Both the position numbers and the translations under genes were made by a program. The notes below the pieces were generated by a model, which had not been told where the DNA came from, ran no database searches, and saw only the letters and a program-made list of their open reading frames with translations. Positions 36,015 through 47,700 of a stretch of DNA of 64,000 nucleotides are shown in pieces. Every line of letters starts with the position of its first letter. The stretch's first letter is position 1. Origin of the DNA: Diphasiastrum complanatum (Eukaryota; Streptophyta; Lycopodiopsida; Lycopodiales; Lycopodiaceae); the NCBI GenBank assembly GCA_029204225.1, contig CM055097.1, positions 74,668,860 to 74,732,859 on the forward strand, written 5' to 3'.

Positions 36015-37738
36015 ATGAATCTTGCTGAACCAGAAATACAAGAAAAGATTGTACAAGTTGGATCACAACTTAATCCTGAACAGTATCAAGCACTTCGAAC
36101 GTTACTGATTAAGTATCAAGATTGCTTTGCATGGACTTATCAAGATCTGAAGGGTATTCCGATGTCAGTTATTAAACATACCATACCTTTAGTACCTGAT
36201 GCAGTTCGAAAGGTTACAAAATTCTATCGATGTAATCCTAATGTTGCAGATTTGATAAAGAAAGAGCTTTAGAGACTGCTTGACGCCGATTTCATTTATG
36301 AGATCGAGCATACCGAATGGGTTTCACCGATTGTCATTGTTCCTAAGAAGAATGAGAATTTGAGAATTTGTGTGAATCTCTAGGCTTTCAATAAAGTGAT
36401 GCGGAAAGATCACTTTTCGTTGTCTTTTACTAAAAGCATTGTGGACCGCCTTGCTGGAGCGGAAGCTTATAGTTTTCTGGATGGATTTAATTGTTACAAC
36501 CATATCAAGATTGCACCTACAGATCGTCACAAAATAGCTTTTGCAACATAATGGGGCACCTATGCTTACAAAGTAATGCCGTTTGGACTCTATAATACAC
36601 CAAGTTCGTTCCAAAGAGTAATGCAATTGGCTTTTAAAGATTATCCATAGAAATTTCTTGAAATTTACTATGGATGACCTGGGAGTCCATAGTACAGATA
36701 TAGACCACCTCGATCGATTGGAGAAAGTATTTGAAAGATGTCGCAAAGTATCAAATTTCTCTGAATCCAGAAAAATGCCAGATATGCGTTTCACATGGAG
36801 TTGTGCTTGGGCATGTGATATCGAGATATGGCATTGCCACAGATTATTATAAAATCAAGGTTATTGTGGAATTGCCACCGCCAACAACAATTCGTGGAGT
36901 TGATGTGTTTATGGGTCATGCAAACTACTATCAAATTTTTATTATCTTATTTGCGGATTTAACAAGACCTATATACAAACTGACTATTGTTCCTATTTGG
37001 ACAGTAGAGGTGCTAGAAGCCTTTGAAGAATTAAAAAAAACATTAATTTCAGCACCAATACTGCATTCTCCAGATTGGACAGTTGAGTTTCATGTTTACA
37101 CTGATGCCTCAAATATGCAATTGGATCAGTTCTGGCGCAGCTAGGTGACTATAAGAAGGACTATCCAATACAATTTGCAAGTAGACAGCTTACAAATCTG
37201 GAGAAGCACTATTCAACAACAGAACATGAAGCATTAGCCATGATTTTTTCTGTTCAAAAATCTCATCATTATCTCATGGAAACGCACTTTGCATTTTATA
37301 CGAATCACCAACCGTTACTTTACTTGGTAAACAAGAGGACATGCAATACTAGATGTATTGCAAGATGGTTACTATTATTGACTGAATTTTACTTTCGAAT
37401 TGTGGTTCGAAAGGGGAAGCAACATAGAATCCGCATAGAATCCGCACCAATTAATACTGAAGTGGATGATGAATTACCAGATGTTGCATTATTCTATGTA
37501 GAAGCAGTACCTGAGTGGGCAGCGGATATTGTTGAGTACCTGATGCTAGGACAACCGAATGACTCTTTGACAAAAGTACAGAAGAGGCAATTGATTCATA
37601 AGGCTCAATCTTATCAATTGATTGTAGAACAATTGTATCGTCGTGGATCAAATAATATTCTATGTAGATGTGTTTTACCGCATGAAATACCATATTCACA
37701 TTTTCACATGATGGCATGGGCGGAGGACACTTCTCTAT
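36015..37738 (+). pseudogene. Gypsy G1: reverse transcriptase and RNase H, broken
   Basis: RT order is complete: YQDCFAWTYQDLKGIP, a stop after KKEL, ADFIYEIEHTEWVSPIVIV, LRICVNL (stop), YSFLDGFNCYNHI, YKVMPFGLYNTPSSFQ. The catalytic box reads KFTMDDLGVHSTDI, i.e. MDD kept but the preceding Tyr lost and a frameshift nearby. SLNPEKCQICVSHGVVLGH and MGHANYYQ complete the thumb. RNase H shows FHVYTDASN, STTEHEALA and TNHQPLLYL, where the usual Asp of TDHQ is Asn. At least five stops or frameshifts. Together these make DNA from element RNA in a live copy; this one is dead. Confidence 0.92.
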
Positions 37739-38742
37739 AGATACTACTGTTTGCAAACTTTTGCAATTAGGTTGTTGGTGGCCTACACTTCATAAGGACA
37801 CAGAAAATTATATTCAGACATTTGATGTTTGCCAGCGAGCATGACGGCCTACTAGACAGAACTATGAACCCTTGCATCCGGTTTTATCGCAAGCACCATT
37901 TTTGAAAAATGGAGACTGGATTATGTTGGTCCTATTCATCCTGTCGCGCGAGTATCTCAGGCCCGATACATTATCATAGCAACTAATTATATGACCAAGT
38001 GGGTTGAAGCCAAAGTTGTCAAAGTTGCTGATGCGAAATCTATGACCAAGTTTCTCTACGAAAATATCATTATCAGATTTGGATGTCCGATCGAGATTGT
38101 CAATAACCGAGGTACACACTTTATTAATCAAACAATAAAGTGTTTATTGGAAGAATTTTTTGTTATACACAGATTTAGTACTCCTTGTTATCCAGATTCT
38201 CTGCACTATTATGATGAAAATAGTTGAAGCGAGTCGATCCGATTGGGAACATAAACTGCATGCAACATTATGGGCATTCAGAACCGCTTACAAAAGTAGT
38301 ACAAATCAAACACCCTTTCAATTGGTTTATGGTCAAGATGCTGTCATGCCAATTGAATTTTTAATACCATTCTTTACGCATAGCAGCAACAGAATGACTA
38401 AATGATGATAAGTCTTTTCAGCTACGTCATGAAGCTTTGCACAAATTGTGTGAAACAAGATTGATGGCAGTTCATGCATTAGCAGTAGAGAAAGCCTGCC
38501 GTAAGGCATGGCACGATCGTCGATTACACAAAAAGGATCTAAAAGCAGGAGATCTTGCACTGATGTACAAAAGTAAGCTGATCAAGGAAAAATTGAAGTT
38601 TACTGGTGAAGGCCCATATAAAGTAAAGGAATTCCTGAACTCTGGAACAGTGATTCTTGAGCACTTGAATGGAAAACGGTTTGATACTCCTATGAATGGC
38701 AGCCGATTATGCAAGTTTTGGCAGCCTGCTCCACCAGTTTAA
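37739..38742 (+). pseudogene. Gypsy G1: integrase, broken
   Basis: The zinc-binding HHCC part is recognisable in GGHFSIDTTVCKLL and FDVCQRA (37715-37845). The core has YVGPIHPVA, TKWVEAKVV and IVNNRGTHFINQ, where the second catalytic Asp (normally SDRGTHF) is Asn. SDWEHKLHATLWAFRTAYKS, TPFQLVYGQDAVMPIEF and the C-terminal LKAGDLALMYKSKL...GPYKVKEF follow, and the frame ends with KFWQPAPPV at 38742. Frameshifts at about 37738, 38215 and 38405. Confidence 0.9.
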
Positions 38743-38924
38743 CAAGCATGATCCAAATGATTTTTATTTTTATTTGTTTCCAATTTTTTATTTTCACTAC
38801 TTAATTGTTAACTTTGCTTGGAAAAGACAGTTAAAAAAACAAAAACAAGAGAAGAGAAAAAATGAGGAAAGACTGACTGTAATCTGATATACTCTCATGT
38901 CTATTACTTTCCGTTTCTTCCATC

Positions 38925-39800
38925 ATGTCTTCCACCGATACGTCTCAGTCGCTGCATTATACTATCCATCGTGATGTCCCATCTACAACGGATATCATGA
39001 TCCTTCCTAGCACAAGCATGGTCACTCAGTGGATGACCCTTATTTATGAGAGAGCCTTCTCAGGGAGAATAAACATGGATTTTATCACTCTTTCCTTCAA
39101 TACTTGGAAGGAGGAAAAATCCAAATTCTATACTACTTTCCAGGGAGCCACACACAAGGTACACGTAACTGAGGCCACCCTTGCTGCCATAGGAAAAGCA
39201 TCTGGTACACAAGCCTCACCAAACCATAAGCAAGCCAAACAGGCTATTAAGCCTTATATTGACATTACGAATGATCTACACTAGACTAATGATGGCTACC
39301 TTCTAGAAGCCATAACTGATCCTGCCATTCACGCCACTACTCAGCTCCTGAACAATTTCCTAATGGTTGGCAACCTCAGGAAAGAACGTATTACTTCCCA
39401 GATTTTGCATAGGATAGTTGATTCTCATGCCAAGATAGCCAAGGTGCTTCTGGAAACATAAAACTGGTTTAAGACTGTTTTTGGAGAGCTCAAACGAGCC
39501 ATCAAGAGCAATACCAAGCAACAATTTGCTGTTGGCCCTTTGTCAACTCCTAGCAGCCTCCCACCTTGAAAATAAAATCCATCAGTTTTGTATGGATTTC
39601 GTGCTTTCTATTTATGAAGAAGCACCAACTGAGTCATCTCAACATGCATCCAGCTCACATAGTTGACGTCGTCCACGCAGCAAGATCATCATTCTTGACT
39701 CGCCTTTCGCATCACGACGTCATACTAGGAAAACATCTTCAGTTGCGCTTCCACCCCCTACTGCTATTCGCAGTGAACTACCTATCCCCCCCGCAGAGGT
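38925..39800 (+). pseudogene. Unknown ORF between two Gypsy copies (ORF X)
   Basis: One frame runs from ATG 38925 to about 39570, interrupted only by TAG (39282) and TAA (about 39459). It starts MSSTDTSQSLHYTIHRDVP, includes FITLSFNTWKEEKSKFY and LLEAITDPAIHATTQLLNNF, and after a frameshift ends in a basic, Pro-rich part (RRPRSKIII, PPPTAIRSELPIPP) that runs into the next protease. No known domain. It may be a 3' accessory ORF of G1, as in env-like-bearing Gypsy elements, or the 5' ORF of G2. The regular frame suggests it was coding recently. Confidence 0.45.
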
Positions 39801-40657
39801 ACGAGGACGAGGCAACAGTAGTAGATGGAGGAACATGTGTCAACTTGATCTCCACTACTTTATATGAAAAGTGGAGTTTACAAGGGTTGAAGCCAACAAG
39901 ATTCGCCATCAAGCTAGCAGACCAATCCTGTGTAAAACCAAGGGGTGTGGTTGTCGATATCCCTGTAAAAATAGCAGGCATGCAGTTTGTGTTCACTTTT
40001 GTAGTCATGGACATACCTGAATCTCCAACTGCATATCGTGTTTTACTGGGAAGACCATGAGTGAGGACTGCGCAAGTAGTACACAATTGGGGTATGGGAA
40101 AACTCACCTTTGAGAACAAAGAGGGGGCTGTAAAGGTTGATCCAACTACGTGGGCGGTGAAACCTATTGCACCCAAGGCTGATGACGGATCATCCATGAC
40201 AGATCACACGATTGATCGCCCAAGGCCAGCCAAGGGTGGTCACTATGATTCAGAGATGGATGTCGTGAGATGGACAGATGCATTAGCAACTATTGACTAC
40301 CGAACATGTCAATATGAATCAGATCCTGAACCCAACACATCTTCACCCAAGTGTTATACTATTGTTACACCATTTGGAGTGAATATGATAAACGTAGCAT
40401 GGTTGTCAGCGGAACCTATTGAAAACCCAATGGACGATGATTTAGTTCCTTGGCAACATGCTCTAACTTATAATAAGGAGATTGAACTGACTGATGAGCA
40501 GGTTCTACAACACATGGACCCAGATCGTTATGGAATCAAGAAAGTACCAGCTCAACCGCCGCAAAAGTCTAGTCTCAAGGATCGATCCACCAAGGGCACC
40601 TGCGAACAAGAAGAATTAGTTGAAGCAACGCTACAACCAGGTGATCTGATGGAGTGA
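39780..40657 (+). pseudogene. Gypsy element G2: protease and linker domain
   Basis: VVDGGTCVNLISTTLYEKW and FAIKLADQSCVKPRG, then FVVMDIPESPTAYRVLLGRP and one stop (40060). The linker frame 40061-40657 is open: LTFENKEGAVKVDPTTWAVK, HYDSEMDVVRWTDALATIDY, VAWLSAEPIENPMDDDLV, DEQVLQHMDPDRYGIK. It is the close counterpart of 34774-35631 but with fewer lesions. RT does not follow; homology fades by about 40880. Confidence 0.85.
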
Positions 40658-41740
40658 TCTACCCGAAGAGGCTATAACTATAGTGGATGTTGATATTCGC
40701 AATGAGGCGAATGTCTGAAGGAATAGAAAATGACCCCCAAATCGGCTACCAGGGGAATTCTAATGGAAGTCGGTCTATACCACATTTACAGCTCAAACAC
40801 AAACACCACATGGAGTCGAAAATAAGGCATGCAACACCACCCCGTATGAATTCAATTTGGGGCAAATGGCACTATGTGTTATTATTCATTTATAAGCTAA
40901 CTCTTCAAGCATTAGTTAGTGAGTACAAGTGCTAGCATAATCATGTCAAAATTCTCCGTTACTAATAGTAGACTCCCTTCAAATCGATGCCAGATTGATT
41001 AGAGTAATATAACTTTGCAAGATAATGGTAGGGCAGAGGTATGCCGTAGGCAGGAATTTGCCAATTGAAACCCTGCGATCCTCAAAGCTGGTAAAGTTTC
41101 TCAAAGATTAGCAATGGAAGCACAAGAGGAGCATGTCATAACCATCACTGAGAAAAGAGTATCCTGGTATATGTTTCCAAAATCCAAACTAGCACCATTT
41201 GCTTTAGAAGCATGTCCCCAAGATCACGAGCCAAACCTCCACGTTGATATTATTCAAGAAGAATATAAGGCCATACTAGTAGGCAAGGATCGAGGTAGAA
41301 AAGGAAGTCGCAGGTCAGCGTTAGGCACATAATTGTTTTCCTTAGCACGCAGGGCAGGGAAGAAGGGTGATGACCGCAGACAGAGGTTGGGCGCAAATAG
41401 GATGATGTGCTGGTCACAGGTTAGAGAAGACAAACCCATAGGCAAATAGGTGAGGGATATGAGCAGATCAGGTATTTGGCCGCAGGCAGGGCCGTGGATA
41501 GGGAGTGAGGGAAAGTGAGGCAGATCTGTCTCAACGAGTTGCAGGGCACGTTAGCAGATCCGTAAGTAGGTGAGCACGCGTGGAAAAAAGCGTAGACAGG
41601 ACACGCTGGTAGGGAAGGAAGAGCAGCCGCTAACAGAGGGGTCACTGGCTGGTCAAGTAGATGAGCAAACCCACAAGCTTGGTTCACACACAAACAATCC
41701 TCAAGCAACACGAAAACACTGTTCCAACATCAAATAAGAC
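40658..41740 (+). other. Decayed Gypsy continuation and G-rich stretch
   Basis: Up to about 40880 traces of linker sequence remain (TTPYEFNLGQ). From 41280 to 41700 the + strand is rich in GGCAGG/GCAGG motifs without a frame. No gene recognised. Confidence 0.3.
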
Positions 41741-43659
41741 ACCCATGCTATGGCTTTTCTCTGAGTAGGGAGCAATTTTGACCAATTCTTAGATTCTACA
41801 GATTCAAACATCAACAAATTTTAGACAAGAATGACTGAATTATAGACTCCTATACCACAGACCCAAGAAACCTACACATTCTATCCCTGCAAAAAGGAAA
41901 TGACGGCAAAGCTTTCCACAATTCCACAATCTGCAACCACAAGATTAGAGACTACAAAAGCAAATGGCACCAAATTAAAATCTTAATGAAATGAAATGGC
42001 AATCAGTTAAGAGTGGGCAGCAAATGGCTTTCAGAGCTTCACAGCCTGCAACCACAATGTTAGAAGCCACAAGCGTAAGGACAGAATCCAGTCCACGCTG
42101 CTGAGTCAGATACCATCACAAGACTTTTAGTTAGTAGTTGGGAATACTTCATGATGGTGACAGTAGCATCATAGCGTCTTTCATGTTGAGTTGACCATTG
42201 AATGATGCCTTGAACCACCACCTACACTCTCTATCATGATTGATAATATGAGATTCCATGCTTATCAAGATGCTATTAAGATCTTCTAGATCAATAACAC
42301 AATAGATAAGACTGTCCATTTTTTGGTAAGTAAATTGTCAATAATTTTTATGTATAAGTGTATTCCTAATCTTGACTCATATTGCATGTTTGTGTTGGAG
42401 AAGCTTCTTCTTCTCAATGGTGACCAAAATTGCATATTTGTTGGTGAGGTTTATTCTTGAAGGTGACTCATAGTAGATTTATATCGGATAAATGAATTTA
42501 AATTTTGACTAATTTTAGAACCAAGGCCTCACTTTCATTCAATGATTAAGCATCTTTCATGCATTTTAGAGAGTTAAATGAGGGTAGGGTAACCTCACAC
42601 CTTAGTTGTGATTAACAATATGATGTTCCATCTTTATCAAGTGCTCAAATCTATTCTTAGAAATGTCTACATGACACAATATTCAATGCTCGAGCTTTCA
42701 CATTCATCAATGTCGTTAATATCTCATCCAACTCAACCAAGGACCATTTAGCCAATTTATTTGAAAGGTTGACCATTTTGGCTTGCCATGATTTGTTTCA
42801 TCATCTGAAATACATTTTGTTTTCATTCCCTAGTATTCAGCATGTTTGAAAAGAGTTTCTTCTAACTTCTTGGTGTTTCAACATTAAATTTCATTCGCGT
42901 ACTCAAGTTCGCACCAACAACCCATTTTTAATCAACAAATCTACTTGAGAAAATTTAGACTTTCAAAGATTTTTGAGTAGTTTTTTCTCCCTTTGATCCT
43001 TACCCATTTACCCCTTTCCTTAGCTAGAAGACAATGTTATATTAAAGTTTGGCCAAGCTTTTGTCAACATGAATATTAGAATGTGATTGTTTGCATTATG
43101 CTAAATTGAGCTCCATGAGCTAGAATTGATGCATGCCAATGTCACACTATCAAATGCCATTGCTGATATATTTTTTGCTTTGAATTCTTTGAATGATTGA
43201 AAGCAAACTGATCAAAGACAACCGATTGAACTCAAGAGCGAGAATACAAGAGAATTTAAGAGTGTAAAAAGTAAAATGTGGAAGCAAAACAAAGTTAATG
43301 ACAGTTTGCGATGGAAAAGATTTTTAGAATGACATGTATCAGTCATAAGATACACCTCCATCATGCACTACATGCGGTGTGGTAAAATAACTCCTAGCCA
43401 ACTTTCCATAAATAAATAAAATAAAAATATACTTTCAGTTAAAGATAAGACCTTAAATAGGTAGACTTAAAAATGTATACATGTCATATACTTTTGATAG
43501 TTCGAATGGTCAATGAATAATGTTTCATAGATTATCGAATCTAAGGTTTGTCAAACAAAGGTGGAAAAAACTGAGTAAAAGTCAATAATTTGAAAATAAA
43601 ATATTTTTTGAACAAAATAAAAAGATAAAATAACAAAAATAACGTAATAAATAATATTA
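41741..43659. other. AT-rich spacer, no gene seen
   Basis: No open frame of note, no repeat boundary and no RNA gene recognised. Confidence 0.4.
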
Positions 43660-43830
43660 TTCAATCTGGAGTCATTTACCCTCGATAACAAATTTCCTTC
43701 AATGATAACTTTGTATGGACCCATCCAATGTGTATGTAATTCTTTTGAAAATTTGATATGTCTATTGTCATATAATAGGGAAAAGTCTCCTTCTTTTAGA
43801 GCTACCGGTTGTGAAAGTACTGTACTTTAG
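43660..43830 (-). pseudogene. Gypsy integrase C-terminal fragment
   Basis: The reverse strand translates as ALKEGDFSLLYDNRHIKFSK followed by ELHTHWMGPYKVIIEGN. This is the integrase C-terminal block (KEGDLVLLYDSR..K..GKL...WMGPYKV) that precedes a chromodomain or the polyprotein end. It is a short fragment; the core is absent. It differs from the C-terminus of the 38 kb element, so a second Gypsy lineage. Confidence 0.75.
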
Positions 43831-44497
43831 GACCATAAATGGATCTACAAAAGATCCACAAGAGTGATTGGATGCTTGCTTAACAATCTATCAAAAAACT
43901 AGACACAAAAAAGTTGATGTAGATTGGCAAATTGACAAACAACAAGCATTAACAATCAAAAGCATTAATCAACATTGAAAACCGATCCCACACGTGTGTA
44001 CTATAGTTTGTAGTACGGCCTTCAGCCTAAGAAACAATTAGAAATTGATTTGGTTTCATTTGGATCACAAAAACTCAATGTATATAGTGAACTAGCTTGA
44101 GATTGCCAATGATTTCCAAAAATATTCTATCTTCTCACTATGAGATCTTGGAATACATAGCAAATTCGACTTCCTTCTTGAAGTTAGGTGGATTTCAAGC
44201 ATGTAATAAGGAAGTTAACTCACTCTTCTTGCCCTAAAATGAAACCCTAGACTAGATCCTAGACTTATGCTTGGTAGGTAGCTAGTTGGTCAAATTTTCA
44301 CCTTAAACTAAGGTGTAGGTCCTATCAAGTAGGGATGACCACCAAATAGACATGACCAACTCTCTTGAATTGACCTAACCTACATTAGGAGTGGGCTGCC
44401 ACGTGGCATCTTGGTCTTCTATGTGTGGAACCCAATTATACACAATATTTACAAAGTTCGACATGGCTAGATTTGCCAAAATAGGCTATTTTTCACA
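43831..44497 (-). mobile_element. Candidate LTR of the reverse Copia element
   Basis: On the reverse strand a purine tract TTGAGGAGGAG (44508-44498) is followed directly by TGTGAAAAATAG (44497), the PPT/3' LTR arrangement for the Copia fragment at 45370-45999. The far end is not fixed; a CACACGTGTG palindrome at 43989-43998 is the only landmark near it. Confidence 0.35.
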
Positions 44498-44508
44498 CTC
44501 CTCCTCAA

Positions 44509-45369
44509 ATCTAGCCTTGGAAACAATAATGTATCTATATACAATTCTAAGACCTGATCTTAACATCGGAAATGAATCATATTCAGGTTTAGAAGATGAC
44601 TATTAAGCCCCTAAAGATGATGACATGATCTATCACCATATCCAAGATAGAGCTTCTTTGATCTTGATCTCCTCCAAGATGAATTGAAGAGTCTTGATTC
44701 TTCCTTGCACCTTTGCACTTGATTTCTTCCATGTTGAGTGAGATGCATGAACTTGAAACTTGCTCCTCCTTGATCTTGATGCTTCTCTTTGAAGGAAATC
44801 TGATGTCTCCATGTCTTGTGAAAATCACATTGATCAAGATCACAAAACATTTACTTGCTACTATTACCAAGATTTATCATGCTAAAATGACTAGTCCACA
44901 AACCATCAAAAGTAAGCATGATTTTCCTAATCTTGTAATTACAAGTGATCTTGAACTTGATGAGGCTACATACTTGCTTATGGATATAAGTGTCCTTCAA
45001 GGATGTTTCACTTATTTTCATAAGAAGCTTACAATTTGCCTCTCCAAAAGAAAAAACACATAGTTCAAAACAATGAGTGATTTACTCATTCTTGCTCTTC
45101 CAAAATCCGAGAGCACTCATTTGATCAAACAACCAATTTACTCTTAATTGTCTCATAACAATCTTTAGATCATTAAGACATAAAAACTTGTTCTCAAATG
45201 AGTCACTACACATCTTATCTTCAACTTCCTTCTTGATGAAGCCCTCAAGTTGCCTCATGTAGTTCTCATAGCATACCTCGGTTTACCTCATGTAGTTCTC
45301 ATAGCAAAATGGTTCATCAAGCATTGAAGTAAGAAAAGTGTTGAAAGTGAATGGTTGAGAATCTTCTCC
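44509..45369 (-). other. Copia 3' internal region and small duplication
   Basis: No conserved domain in the frames seen. A 21-bp tandem duplication (CCTCATGTAGTTCTCATAGCA) occurs at about 45255-45306. Probably the decayed 3' part of the Copia element that begins upstream (reverse sense). Confidence 0.3.
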
Positions 45370-45999
45370 TTAAATACCTTTGCCAAGATAAGTGAGCCTT
45401 GAAGGTTCGGCCCTTGCCTTTGTGGATCTTTTTGGAGCACTTGATCTTTGAGGTGGATCCTCAAGATCTCCATCACTTTGTTGCTCCTCCTCAATCCTTG
45501 CAAGATCATTGACACCAAGGTTGTTGATTTCACTTTCATTCACACAAGATACTAGATGGATCCAAGCATCTCTTGTATAAACATCTAAGAATGTTTCTTG
45601 CATCTTATCATCATTACTTGGTACATGAGAAAAAGAGTGTACATTTGAATGAATGATTTCCTCTTTTTCCATAGCAATTTTAGCATCCAACTTAAACAAA
45701 CTACCTTGTTTAACACCATTTGCTATGCAATTATCATTCTTCATGATGGAACAAACTCCATGCTTGAAGTGAACATCTAAACCATCATCCATTAGTTGTC
45801 CAACACTAAGCAACCTCTTGGTAATTGATGGTACAAAAAGGACATTGTCTAGATCCATCCTTCTGCTAGATCCTAGACTTAATGAAATGGTACCAATACC
45901 ATCTATCTTACATTCTTGATCATTTGATAAAGAAACAAATTTACTAGCACCATTGAAAGAGTGTAAGGTTGAGAATGTGTCCTTTTGAAAATTCATGTT
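45370..45999 (-). pseudogene. Internally deleted Copia protease/linker ORF
   Basis: Open reverse frame. MNFQKDTFSTLHSFNG, CKIDGIGTISLSL, LDNVLFVPSITKRLLSVGQL and GSLFKLDAK are the protease-to-GAG-pre-integrase region. The frame then jumps to RRSTKARAEP-type sequence (PKRSTKARAEPSRLTYLGKG), normally found just before RT, so the integrase has been deleted while the frame stayed open. The protease DSGA itself is missing at the N-terminal junction near 46000. A different Copia family from 2.8 and 11 kb. Confidence 0.82.
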
Positions 46000-46089
46000 C
46001 GTCGCCTGGTCGTCGGGCCGAATTTTGAATACTTTTCTTTCGGTCTTCGGGGTATCTTTGCCCTTTTTTTTTTTTTTTGCTTCATCACC

Positions 46090-46740
46090 TTCCCGACAAA
46101 GTTGCAGGAGTTCACAATTTCTGATAGATGTCATACATTCGGATATCGGTATTCTACAATATATATTTTACAATATAAATGTCATTCTCCAAAATCACTT
46201 TTAGAGTCGGGAGCTTTTTATTATGATTACACCTATATTCCTAATAAAAATGGTTTAGTGGGTAGATTAGAGCCATATTCTCTACAAGGAATGGATTTCT
46301 CCTGATGCAGCAATTTCAGAAAGTTTTCAATCTAGACTTTATATTGATATTCATAGTATATTAAGATGTCGCACTGGTTCAAAGAATAATAGATTAAGTT
46401 GGTATCTATGTTTTACTATTTTTGTTGATTTTTTTTTCAAATGCAATGTTCCGAAAACGAAAACAATGTTTATTTGTAAGGACTTGAGTGCTGAAATAAT
46501 CACCGAGTTATTGGATGATGGTTGGGATATGAAACAAAATCAACAAGTCGAGTGCAGAGTATGTAACTCATCAATGACATTTAGATATTACATTGAAAAA
46601 CAAATGCTCACTTTGCTGCTATATTATAGAAGATGGATAAAATGCAAAAATGAGTGGAAGCCACTTGATCAAGATTTTGAAATAAACCCTCAAGAGCAAC
46701 TTCAAATAATAGTGAAAGAAATGACAACATTCTTGTGATG
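46090..46740 (+). pseudogene. Unrecognised conserved protein domain, copy A
   Basis: Two adjoining frames: 46090-46290 with SGAFYYDYTYIPNKNG, then after a 1-nt shift an open frame 46271-46738 (155 codons) with WISPDAAISESF, TGSKNNRLSWY, TIFVDFFF, TMFICKDLS, ECRVCNSSMTFRYYIEKQML and YYRRWIKCKNEW. All blocks have counterparts in the same order at 9624-10110 (reverse). The domain has several Cys (ICKD, CRVC, KCK) that could bind metal. I do not recognise the family. See the candidate downstream exons at 47039-47240. Confidence 0.6.
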
Positions 46741-47240
46741 GTTGAGGTTGAGGAAGATTGGTGTCTCAATCACATTCGATCAGAACTAGACATGTTGCAA
46801 TTCGATCTACCTCAATACTATCAATTTTGATTGAATGGTGTGAAGGTACGTTATGCCATATGAAAAATTTCATTTTTCTATTTCTTAGTGAATTGGTTTA
46901 AAAAAATTTGCACCTTTCGATATCGATAAGCTAGTATATATGAATCATTATAATTTATTTTCTCTTCTTGATAATTTTTCTTAGATTATTAGTACTTCTG
47001 TTCAGGATATTGATTGTTTTTGTTTCATTCATTTTCAGGACCTTTTACATTCCCACCATCCTCTAAGCATAAACATGATAGAAAGTACGCTAACCTGCAT
47101 GAACATTTCAAAAGAAATATATATATTGTGGTATCCACAAAAGAAAATGTCGCCTTCTATTCAAAGGTATGGTATTTTTCTTTTACATATTTGTTGAAAT
47201 TACAGATGATGAGTTTGTTGGATCTTCTACTCTTCCCATG
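46741..47240 (+). other. Candidate spliced exons of the unknown gene (copy A)
   Basis: EEDWCLNHIRSELDMLQFDL follows in a shifted frame and reaches GTGAAG|GTACGT near 46848. A T-rich stretch ending in TTTTCAG at 47038 precedes GPFTFPPSSKHKHDRKYANL...ENVAFYSK (47039-47167), which ends in CAAAG|GTATGG. A very short gap then ends in TTACAG at 47204, and DDEFVGSSTLPMIEG follows. Donor and acceptor signals at both gaps suggest introns, which retrotransposon coding sequence normally lacks. The second gap (37 nt) is shorter than usual plant introns. Confidence 0.3.
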
Positions 47241-47438
47241 ATTGAAGGGTTGAAGCTGAAGCATCTACGGTTTCAGATTATCATAAAACTCTCCCTCGTT
47301 CTATAATCCTCTCTGACTCTCTTCCATCTACATCTCCTATTAATCCATTAACTCTACTTGATGTTTCCGTATATTCTATAAATAATGACAATTATATTTC
47401 TTATAATGATATAGAAGATGTTTTGAATTTGAGAGAGG

Positions 47439-47700
47439 ATGAAATCTTCTCATTATCTTTATCCAGTTCCGTTTGACATTGTTACTGATCACCAGCCTTT
47501 ACGTTATCTCTTTTCTCAGCGTGATCTTAGTGATCGTCAGTTTCATTGGTTGCAGTTTTTACAGTCTTTTAATTTTTCTATATTGTTTCGTCCTGGTCGT
47601 GCTAGCACTGCTACTGATGCATTGTCTCGCTTCTAGCTTTGTTGAATACACTTGTTGCTACTGTTCCTACATGGTTTGATGATCTACCTGCCGCATACCT
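47439..47700 (+). pseudogene. Gypsy RNase H fragment
   Basis: FDIVTDHQPLRYLFSQRDLS, RQFHWLQFLQSFNFSILFRPG and TATDALSRF are the C-terminal half of Gypsy RNase H (TDHQPL ... N.ADALSR). The preceding catalytic segments are not visible. After a stop, LNTLVATVPTWFDDLPAAYL continues the usual connector to integrase, which is absent. Confidence 0.88.
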
